Shown here one piece after another: positions 58,034 to 64,000 of a stretch of 64,000 nt of DNA (position 1 is the first letter of the stretch; each line of letters begins with the position of its first letter). The position numbers and the translations under genes were made by a program. The notes beneath the pieces were generated by a model that worked only from the letters and a program-made list of their open reading frames with translations, ran no database searches and was not told where the DNA came from. This DNA comes from Bacillus sp. FJAT-47783 (lineage in GTDB: Bacteria > Bacillota > Bacilli > Bacillales > Aeribacillaceae). The stretch spans positions 372,001-436,000 of the forward strand of contig NZ_JAKZKS010000001.1 in assembly GCF_022808615.1 (NCBI RefSeq), read 5' to 3'.

Positions 58034-58158
58034 AACAAGAAAAGCGAAAGCGCCTTCCTTACCCTCGGGCAAAAATGTACTTCATCCAAGAAAGACACTC
58101 TTTGTCTTTACAGCGCCATGTTATTAACTCGAGGGGCTTAAGCAACTTTCTCTAGATA
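58034..58158 (+). repeat. Bacillaceae intergenic repeat, copy 3
   Basis: AACAAGAAAAGCGAAAGCGCC ... GAGGGGCTTAAGCAACTTTCTCTAGATA, more diverged than copies 1 and 2. It fills most of the nusB-yqhY gap; nothing else is seen there except the yqhY terminator. Confidence 0.6.
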
Positions 58159-58192
58159 CTTAAAACGACGTGCAACTTTTATACTTTCTGAC

Positions 58193-58227
58193 CTAAAAAA
58201 TAAGAACGCGGGAGTATCCCCCGCGTT
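58193..58227 (-). terminator. Terminator of the acc-yqhY unit
   Basis: AACGCGGG / CCCGCGTT stem followed by TTATTTTTTA on the minus strand. Confidence 0.9.
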
Positions 58228-58231
58228 CCCC

Positions 58232-58639
58232 TTACATTTCTTCTTCTACTTCAACTTCTGGTTGCTTTTGTTCAAACTGAACGCCAACAACGTGAATGTT
58301 AATTTCATTAATCTCTAGTGCTGTCATGTTTAATAATGCTTGACGAATGTTATCTTGAACTTTTTGGGCTACAGTTGGGATGGATACACCGAACTCAATG
58401 ACACAATAGACATCAATGATGATTCCATCATCTGACAAATCAACTTTTACGCCCTTTCCGTGGTTCTTCCTGCCAAGACGCTCTACAACGCCTGCAGCAA
58501 AGTTGCCACGCATTTGCGCTACGCCTTCAATTTCAGATGCTGCAATACCAGCAATCACTTCAATGACTTCAGGTGCAATTTCGACTTTTCCTAAACTTGA
58601 ATCATTTTGATTCATTTCTAATGCGTTATGTTCATTCAT
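58232..58639 (-). CDS. yqhY: Asp23-family protein YqhY
   Basis: The 135-residue DUF322/Asp23 protein has the signature GKVEIAPEVIEVIAGIAASE, VDLSDDGIIIDVYCVIEFG and the acidic C-terminal tail. In B. subtilis YqhY is made with AccB and AccC and restrains acetyl-CoA carboxylase activity; loss is tolerated only with suppressors in acc genes. The same order accB-accC-yqhY here supports that role. No enzyme motif is visible. Confidence 0.92.
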   Translation of the reverse strand: MNEHNALEMNQNDSSLGKVEIAPEVIEVIAGIAASEIEGVAQMRGNFAAGVVERLGRKNHGKGVKVDLSDDGIIIDVYCVIEFGVSIPTVAQKVQDNIRQALLNMTALEINEINIHVVGVQFEQKQPEVEVEEEM

Positions 58640-58658
58640 AACGTCACCTCCAACTCAG

Positions 58659-60008
58659 TTATTCCATTACTTTATGGAGTTCTAAAAATTTAGTATTAAA
58701 TTCACCATTCACAAATGTTTCATGTTCAAGAAGTTTTAAGTGGAATGGGATGGTTGTCGACACACCTTCAATGACAAATTCACTTAATGCACGTTTCATT
58801 CGAGCAATCGCCTCTTCACGAGTTGCTCCATATGTGATAAGCTTCGCAACCATGGAATCATAAAATGGTGGAATTGAGTAGCCTGGATAGACGGCTGAAT
58901 CCACACGCACACCAAGTCCGCCAGGAGGCAAGTACATGTTAACCTTTCCTGGTGATGGCATAAAGTTTTTCTCTGGATTTTCTGCGTTAATTCTGCATTC
59001 GATTGCCCATCCGTTAAACGTGATATCCTCTTGTTTGTATTCAAGCTTTTCGCCAGCAGCCACTTTTATTTGCTCTTTAATTAAATCAATTCCTGTGACC
59101 ATTTCTGTTACAGGATGTTCAACTTGAATACGCGTATTCATTTCCATGAAATAAAAATCACCTGTACGATAATCAAAAATAAATTCTACCGTACCAGCTC
59201 CAGAATAGTTCACGGCTTGTGCCGCTTTCACAGCAGCTTCTCCCATTTCTTGACGAATCTCTCTTGTCAAAGCAGGAGATGGTGTTTCTTCTAAAAGCTT
59301 TTGTAAGCGGCGCTGAATCGTACAATCGCGTTCACCTAAATGAATGACGTTTCCGTAGTTATCCGCTAACACTTGGATTTCCACATGACGAAAATCTTCA
59401 ATATATTTTTCTAAATAAACGCCAGGATTTCCAAACGCTGTCGCTGCTTCTTGCTGAGTAATTTGAATACCTTTTCGAAGCTCATCCTCATCACGAGCGA
59501 CGCGAATACCTTTTCCGCCACCACCCGCTGTTGCTTTAATTATAACAGGGTAGCCAATTTTTTGGGCAATTTCCATCCCATCTTCCACTGTCTCAATAAT
59601 TCCTTGTGAACCAGGTACGATCGGAACACCTGCTTCACGCATTGTCTCACGAGCAATATCTTTCGTCCCCATTTTCGATATCGCTTCAGCACTAGGACCA
59701 ACAAAAATGATATTACAATCTTTACATAACTCAGCAAAGTCTGCATTCTCAGCTAAAAATCCGTAGCCCGGATGAATAGCATCTGTATTCGTTAATTTCG
59801 CTACACTAATAATATTAGTAAAATTTAAGTAGCTATCCTTAGAAGCTGTCGGACCAATACAATAAGCTTCATCCGCTAATTGAACATGTAATGCCTCTTT
59901 ATCTGCCTCAGAATAAACGGCGACAGTTTCAATCCCTAACTCTTTACATGCTCGAATAATTCGAACGGCAATTTCTCCTCTGTTAGCAACTAATAATTTT
60001 TTAATCAT
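58659..60008 (-). CDS. accC: Acetyl-CoA carboxylase biotin carboxylase subunit
   Basis: ATP-grasp enzyme that carboxylates biotin on AccB. The 449-residue protein has the N-terminal fold [18 protein letters not shown], the glycine-rich ATP loop [15 protein letters not shown] and the metal and active-site segments [19 protein letters not shown]. Start ATG follows GGAGCGAG. It lies 11 bases after accB. The accA and accD subunits are not in the window. Confidence 0.97.
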   Translation of the reverse strand: MIKKLLVANRGEIAVRIIRACKELGIETVAVYSEADKEALHVQLADEAYCIGPTASKDSYLNFTNIISVAKLTNTDAIHPGYGFLAENADFAELCKDCNIIFVGPSAEAISKMGTKDIARETMREAGVPIVPGSQGIIETVEDGMEIAQKIGYPVIIKATAGGGGKGIRVARDEDELRKGIQITQQEAATAFGNPGVYLEKYIEDFRHVEIQVLADNYGNVIHLGERDCTIQRRLQKLLEETPSPALTREIRQEMGEAAVKAAQAVNYSGAGTVEFIFDYRTGDFYFMEMNTRIQVEHPVTEMVTGIDLIKEQIKVAAGEKLEYKQEDITFNGWAIECRINAENPEKNFMPSPGKVNMYLPPGGLGVRVDSAVYPGYSIPPFYDSMVAKLITYGATREEAIARMKRALSEFVIEGVSTTIPFHLKLLEHETFVNGEFNTKFLELHKVME

Positions 60009-60019
60009 AAACTCGCTCC

Positions 60020-60523
60020 TTATTCAGGCTTTACAAGGAATAATGGCTGTCCATATTCGACAAGCTGTCCATTTTCTACTAATACTTCAACGATTTCTCC
60101 TTTTACCTCTGCTTCAATTTCATTAAATAGCTTCATCGCCTCTACGATACATACAACTGTACTATGATCAACTTTCGAACCCGGTGATACGTATGGACTA
60201 GCATCCGGATTAGGCGAAGAATAGAAAGTCCCAACCATTGGAGACGTAATTTTATGTAAATTTTCTGTTTCCACTTGTTTTACTGCTTCTTGCACGACCT
60301 CTTTTGTTTGCACTGGCGCTACTGTTTCGGCAACTGGTTGTGCTTCTACTTGCTGTACAGGCTGTGCTACTTTCTCTTGGACAACTTTTTGTACAACCGT
60401 TTCAACTTCTTGCCCATTTTTTTTCAAATTAATTTTCATTCCATCGTTTTCAAACTTAAATTCATTAATGGATGATTGATCAATAAGTTTAATAATTTCT
60501 CGTATTTCTTGTATTTTCAACAT
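60020..60523 (-). CDS. accB: Acetyl-CoA carboxylase biotin carboxyl carrier protein
   Basis: Carries the biotin moved between the two halves of acetyl-CoA carboxylase. Start ATG 60523 is eight bases after AAGGGG and gives [16 protein letters not shown] and 167 residues; a GTG three codons upstream is not needed. A charged N-terminal segment is followed by a long Gln/Val/Pro/Ala-rich linker (residues about 40-85). The biotinyl domain has the modified lysine in [16 protein letters not shown]. The upstream 350 bases contain dyads that may serve control. Confidence 0.96.
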   Translation of the reverse strand: MLKIQEIREIIKLIDQSSINEFKFENDGMKINLKKNGQEVETVVQKVVQEKVAQPVQQVEAQPVAETVAPVQTKEVVQEAVKQVETENLHKITSPMVGTFYSSPNPDASPYVSPGSKVDHSTVVCIVEAMKLFNEIEAEVKGEIVEVLVENGQLVEYGQPLFLVKPE

Positions 60524-60541
60524 GTTAAGCACCCCTTATTT

Positions 60542-60644
60542 TTGTTCGTATTCGAACAAGCTTTGTAGTTACAAGCGATTTGACATCAAGTACTAAAAGT
60601 TAGTACTACATAGTATCATACGACAATTCCGAGCTAAAATTCAA
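60542..60644 (-). promoter_or_regulatory. accBC control region: candidate promoter and dyads
   Basis: On the minus strand TTGAAT (60639-60644), 18 bases and TATGAT (60615-60620) form a plausible promoter. Just downstream lies a perfect dyad AGTACTAA-ctt-TTAGTACT within 60591-60609; TTAGTAC is the half-site of FapR operators. A second dyad, TTGTTCG-N4-CGAACAA (60542-60559), lies in the leader before the accB ribosome site. Assignments are by eye. Confidence 0.4.
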
Positions 60645-60849
60645 TATGTTAGGGAGGTTACATATAGTACAAACTAATTAAAATTATAAAATAATTCAAC
60701 AAATTTTGAAACAATTTTATATTATTTTTCTAATTATGTCGAATTTCAAGCACCATTTATCACAATGTGCACATCAAGTGAAAATAAATTGGCTCCTTCT
60801 ATACTTGTCAATCTATCCTATTCCCCTATAGATATAACACTGAAAAAAA

Positions 60850-60881
60850 CAAAAATAAAAAACCCCTCACTTGAAGGGGTG
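60850..60881 (-). terminator. Terminator of the spoIIIA operon
   Basis: ACCCCT / AGGGGT stem-loop followed on the minus strand by TTTTTTATTTTTGTTTTTTT. The gap 60533-60849 otherwise holds only the acc promoter region and AT-rich DNA. Confidence 0.85.
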
Positions 60882-60886
60882 TAAAA

Positions 60887-61543
60887 TCATTTTGAAATTT
60901 TAAACGTGACTGCGACGTCTTGCATTGTGTTAATTTCTGATTTTACAAGATGGATAATTTCGTTCGCTTGTTTCTTCGAATGTTCAGAAGAAGTTTTGAC
61001 GGTTATCCGTACGTGTTCACCATCAGCCTGCACTAACGCATCACTATATCCTTTTGATTTAATTAATGTTTCTAATACTTTTTCTTTCGTAGTTACAGCA
61101 GATAATTGTCGCATTTCTTCATACGCTTTACTTTTTTCTTCTGCAGAGGCATCTTTCGAACCGATAATGGTTTCTAACTCTTGTTTTCGTTCATTTCTTT
61201 CATCTTCTAGTTCCATACGTACAGCCGTAAATAAGTCATCGCTTGAAATGGTTGAGATAACATCCCCTTCCTCTGTTTCCGTTACACTTTCACCTGACGT
61301 AGTGTTTTCTTTATTCTCTCCGTCTTCTTTTTGTCCTTCTTCTTCAGAAGGCTCACTTTCAGGCGTTTCACTATCTTTTTCAGGATTATCTTTTTGTTCA
61401 TCTACCGGTGCGTCTTGTTGATCAGTTGAAATTGTCGCAACGTTAGAATTCATTCCTCCATCAGGTGAAGTAATGTAATAAACGCTTAACACAACAACTA
61501 AGCTTAGCATTGTTAATAACCAAACGGTTTGTTTTTTTAGCAT
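60887..61543 (-). CDS. spoIIIAH: Stage III sporulation protein AH
   Basis: Mother-cell membrane protein that pairs with forespore SpoIIQ to build the channel linking both cells. Start ATG 61543 follows AAAGGAGG and gives 218 residues, the B. subtilis length; the longer frame runs through spoIIIAG. One N-terminal membrane segment (VWLLTMLSLVVVLSVYYI), then a very acidic Glu/Asp/Ser linker (about residues 30-95) and a C-terminal YscJ/FliF-like ring-building domain (about 115-218). Confidence 0.94.
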   Translation of the reverse strand: MLKKQTVWLLTMLSLVVVLSVYYITSPDGGMNSNVATISTDQQDAPVDEQKDNPEKDSETPESEPSEEEGQKEDGENKENTTSGESVTETEEGDVISTISSDDLFTAVRMELEDERNERKQELETIIGSKDASAEEKSKAYEEMRQLSAVTTKEKVLETLIKSKGYSDALVQADGEHVRITVKTSSEHSKKQANEIIHLVKSEINTMQDVAVTFKISK

Positions 61544-61547
61544 TTTT

Positions 61548-62189
61548 TTAATCCTCCTTTGATTTCTTCGGTAATATAGCGACACGATGACTAGGCACAT
61601 CGAGAACTCTCGTAACCGCATCGGTCATCATTTTCTTTATTTGAATATTTTCCACCCCTTTGGCGACGATGAGTACCCCTCGAATTTCTGGCTTTTCTAC
61701 TTTAATAACAATGGGAGCTTCTTGATCTCCCTTTCGAATAATAACGACTTGTTCATCAGTCGATTGATCCCCTACTTCCCTTGTTCCACCATTTCGATCA
61801 GACTCTGTTGTTGACTGACTTTGTGTGACCGTATTTTTTTCTAATATTTTTTCAGAGGTGGAATCAACATTAACGACTACTGTTACATCATCAACACCAA
61901 CGATTGTTTCTAATGCCTCTTTTAATTGATTTTCATATTCTTGTTCGAAAATATCGATGGTTGATTGATTTTCATCTGTTTGTTTAAATACTTCAGTACC
62001 TTCACTCCCATTGATATCGTTAATAGTTTCCATTGTTTCACGTTGCGACTGTGAAAAAAAATTACTCACAATCATAAAGGCTATACCGATTAAAAAAAGA
62101 ACGACTACGTATTGGGATTTCGAATTTTTTTTGTCCCCTCCAGGAAATAAATTTCTAAACTTATCTGCAAAACTTTTTTTATCTCCCAT
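61548..62189 (-). CDS. spoIIIAG: Stage III sporulation protein AG
   Basis: The 213-residue protein has one membrane segment (residues about 27-46, YVVVLFLIGIAFMIVSNFF) and a ring-building domain (LKEALETIVGVDDVTVVVNV, GVLIVAKGVENIQIKK). In B. subtilis it assembles a large ring in the mother-cell membrane of the engulfed forespore. Its start overlaps the spoIIIAF stop by one base (TAATG). It is followed four bases later by spoIIIAH. Confidence 0.93.
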   Translation of the reverse strand: MGDKKSFADKFRNLFPGGDKKNSKSQYVVVLFLIGIAFMIVSNFFSQSQRETMETINDINGSEGTEVFKQTDENQSTIDIFEQEYENQLKEALETIVGVDDVTVVVNVDSTSEKILEKNTVTQSQSTTESDRNGGTREVGDQSTDEQVVIIRKGDQEAPIVIKVEKPEIRGVLIVAKGVENIQIKKMMTDAVTRVLDVPSHRVAILPKKSKED

Positions 62190-62824
62190 TATCGCTCGCC
62201 CTCTCCTCCTTCCAATTGAATACTAATTTTATCTGTGGAAACTCCCCAAATATGCGCTAGTTCTTTTATAACGTCTGCTTCATTTTGTAGTTTTTCATGT
62301 TCTTCTTCCTCTCTGATGATCGGTTCTACTTTTATCGGTTGAATTGTTTCAATGGTCTCATCTGCTTCTTCTCCTGATCGTTTGGCTATCGTTACGACAA
62401 TTTTTTCTAAATCTTTTTCTGATTGAATGTCCATTTCTTTTACATTAGTGGAAAGAACGATTGACTTAATTCCTAATCCATACTTTCCGATCAACTCCTC
62501 TTCTGCTACAGATTCCATTTGGACAGCCATTTGTTCTAAAATATATGCATGTTTACTAGTCTGTATTTCTTTTTTCTTTAATTCCATCTCATTTTTTATC
62601 TGTTGATTCTGTTCTAAGGAAGGAATATTCATGTCAGTAATCGACTGAGGTAGGTCGTATGAGAATAGACGGAAGATAGGTGTAATGATGATAACCATTA
62701 ATAATAGGCTCATCACTAGTTTTGTGTACTTTTTCATAGATGAATTTGGCAGAAGCATATCGACGACGAGCGCGAGCAAAATGAACAAAATAATATTCGT
62801 TACCCACTCTGTTAAAAACGCCAT
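62189..62824 (-). CDS. spoIIIAF: Stage III sporulation protein AF
   Basis: The 211-residue protein has two membrane segments (about residues 7-25 and 34-51) and a soluble C-terminal region in the YscJ-like superfamily (LEKIVVTIAKRS). It is an essential part of the SpoIIIA-SpoIIQ complex, expressed in the mother cell. It sits between AE and AG in the conserved operon order. Confidence 0.9.
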   Translation of the reverse strand: MAFLTEWVTNIILFILLALVVDMLLPNSSMKKYTKLVMSLLLMVIIITPIFRLFSYDLPQSITDMNIPSLEQNQQIKNEMELKKKEIQTSKHAYILEQMAVQMESVAEEELIGKYGLGIKSIVLSTNVKEMDIQSEKDLEKIVVTIAKRSGEEADETIETIQPIKVEPIIREEEEHEKLQNEADVIKELAHIWGVSTDKISIQLEGGEGER

Positions 62825-62833
62825 TTAACCACC

Positions 62834-64000
62834 TTACCTTACCATCATTGTGAGATTGCCAGCTGCAATGATAACGGTTATACTCAAAAAGAACATGACA
62901 GAGACAATTGCTAATGCGGCAAAAATATAAATGACACTTTTACTAATAATATCTAAACAATTGATAACAGGACCACCGCCTAACGGCTGTAACAATGCTG
63001 CGGCAAATTTATAAATAAAGGATAACGCTAACACTTTTATAGCTGGAAATAAGGCGATGATTAATAGGATCGCCGCTCCAATTAATCCGACTGTATTTTT
63101 GAGTAACATGGAAGCACTTATAACGGTATCTGCTGCATCCGTAAACATTTTCCCTAATACCGGGACGAAATTCCCCGTTACGAACTTGGCTGTTCGCAAT
63201 GTAATTCCATCAGAAACAGCAGCTGAGGCGCCTTGTACGGACAAAACCCCTAAAAAGATGGTTAAAAACGCCCCTAACAGTCCAATCCCAATATTTCTCA
63301 AAAGCTGGGCAAGTTGCGTAACTTTAAATTGCTCTGATAGAGTACTAACTAAATAAAGGAGAGCTGATAAAAATAATAATGGTAATACAATTTTTTCAAT
63401 TAATAATCCACTTGTGTTCATTAAAAAAATGATGACGGGATGAAAAAATGCTGCTGATAAAACCCCACCAGATGAAGCCATTAATGCTAAAAGTAAAGGA
63501 AGTAGGGCGAGCAAAAAGCTTGTCATCCTACTAATCGCCTCTTCCGTATAAGAAATGGCAACATGGAAACTGTTTAGTGCGATAATGATTAACACCATAT
63601 AAACAATAGCATAGGCAATTTTACTCACAGTATTTTGTTCAAATGCCGTTTGCAAATGCTGTAATAATGTACTGAAAATGGTTAATAAAATGAGTGTTCC
63701 AAGCAATTTCCCATTTGCTAAAATTTCATAAAATAAAAACTTTACCATTCCTTGGAACCATTCTTGAATGGAAAAACGTTTTTCTCCTTCAATAAACTGA
63801 TAAAGGGATCCTTTTTGACTTTCAGGTAGATAGCCGCCGTATTCTTTCATAATGTAATCCCAAAATGATGTAATATCTTCAAGACCTATGTTTTCGACTT
63901 GCTCATGAATGTATTGTTGATCCATTTCTGCTTTGTCTTGTTGTAATGGTTCGTTAGCTTGTACAAAGTTTGGGAAAAATAAAAAAATGAAGAGGCTATA
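62834..64000 (-). CDS. spoIIIAE: Stage III sporulation protein AE, 5' end outside the window
   Basis: The frame is open to base 64000, so the true start lies beyond the window. 388 codons are visible, against about 400 in B. subtilis. The visible N-terminus is the end of a signal peptide (FIFLFFPNFVQANEP, cleavage likely after VQA). ITSFWDYIMKEYGGYLPESQKGS and about eight membrane segments follow. Starting it at the internal ATG 63925 would remove the signal peptide and is not supported. It is a channel-associated polytopic protein of the SpoIIIA complex. Confidence 0.93.
   Translation of the reverse strand, partial: YSLFIFLFFPNFVQANEPLQQDKAEMDQQYIHEQVENIGLEDITSFWDYIMKEYGGYLPESQKGSLYQFIEGEKRFSIQEWFQGMVKFLFYEILANGKLLGTLILLTIFSTLLQHLQTAFEQNTVSKIAYAIVYMVLIIIALNSFHVAISYTEEAISRMTSFLLALLPLLLALMASSGGVLSAAFFHPVIIFLMNTSGLLIEKIVLPLLFLSALLYLVSTLSEQFKVTQLAQLLRNIGIGLLGAFLTIFLGVLSVQGASAAVSDGITLRTAKFVTGNFVPVLGKMFTDAADTVISASMLLKNTVGLIGAAILLIIALFPAIKVLALSFIYKFAAALLQPLGGGPVINCLDIISKSVIYIFAALAIVSVMFFLSITVIIAAGNLTMMVR

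Noticed and set aside
60737-60743. TGTCGAA between spoIIIAH and accB
   Set aside because: A lone seven-base match, far from the acc promoter; not enough to call control by Spo0A.
63834-63925. Internal ATG at 63925 as start of spoIIIAE
   Set aside because: The frame continues upstream through a clear signal peptide to the window edge, as in the B. subtilis protein.
1-64000. CRISPR arrays, tRNA, rRNA, complete insertion sequences or prophage genes
   Set aside because: I saw no regularly spaced repeats, no cloverleaf sequences, no transposase or phage proteins on either strand.

Overview
The window is a 64 kb stretch of a low-GC, endospore-forming Bacillaceae chromosome. Gene content and order closely follow the yqjN-yqjM-yqjK-zwf ... 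yqi-bkd ... spo0A-spoIVB-recN-ahrC-dxs-ispA-xseBA-folD-nusB-accCB-spoIIIA segment of Bacillus subtilis, and the spo0A, spoIVB and spoIIIA genes show that the organism sporulates. It departs from B. subtilis in carrying a cobalamin riboswitch with a B12 importer, a methylmalonyl-CoA mutase operon and an OLE RNA locus. That combination resembles alkaliphilic or thermophilic Bacillaceae such as B. halodurans. The species is not identifiable from what I can see.

Layout. 1-9.3 kb: the 5' end of a yqjN-like M20 hydrolase, old yellow enzyme namA, tRNase Z, zwf, a cyclase-family hydrolase, a secreted M28 aminopeptidase, gndA and DNA polymerase IV. 9.4-16.5 kb: glutamate synthase gltB-gltD with the divergent regulator gltC and GltC-box-like sites between them. 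16.6-19.3 kb: a complete B12 riboswitch with terminator, then btuC- and btuF-like genes without an ATPase. 19.3-27.6 kb: yqjE peptidase, carboxyltransferase plus methylmalonyl-CoA epimerase, a tiny prli42 gene, an L,D-transpeptidase, yqjA, an arginine-type ABC importer and bacilliredoxin brxB. 27.7-32.7 kb: mutA-mutB-meaB. 33.2-43.4 kb: ptb-bcd-buk-lpdV-bkdAA-bkdAB-bkdB behind a sigma-54 promoter, with its activator bkdR upstream. 43.6-49.8 kb: yqzF, a glycerophosphodiesterase, spo0A, spoIVB, recN and ahrC. 50-57.9 kb: tlyA, dxs, oapA, OLE RNA, ispA, xseB, xseA, folD, nusB. 58.2-64 kb: yqhY, accC, accB and spoIIIAH-AE, the last cut by the window edge. Almost everything from 19 kb on is on the minus strand.

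How it fits together. The bkd operon degrades branched-chain amino acids to acyl-CoAs, including propionyl-CoA from isoleucine and valine. The carboxyltransferase, epimerase and B12-dependent mutase with its MeaB chaperone could carry propionyl-CoA on to succinyl-CoA, and the riboswitch-controlled importer would supply the cofactor. zwf and gndA give the oxidative pentose phosphate branch. dxs and ispA make isoprenoid precursors.

The most striking element is a gene-free block of about 600 nt between ispA and a 204-aa membrane protein. Its ends pair over nine bases, it has its own near-consensus promoter, and it sits in the known OLE-oapA-dxs context, so I call it OLE RNA with its partner OapA. 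Less explained signals are a structured island between spoIVB and recN, an operator-like dyad over the mutAB promoter, tandem dyads upstream of the bkd sigma-54 promoter, dyads upstream of accB, and several families of intergenic repeats.
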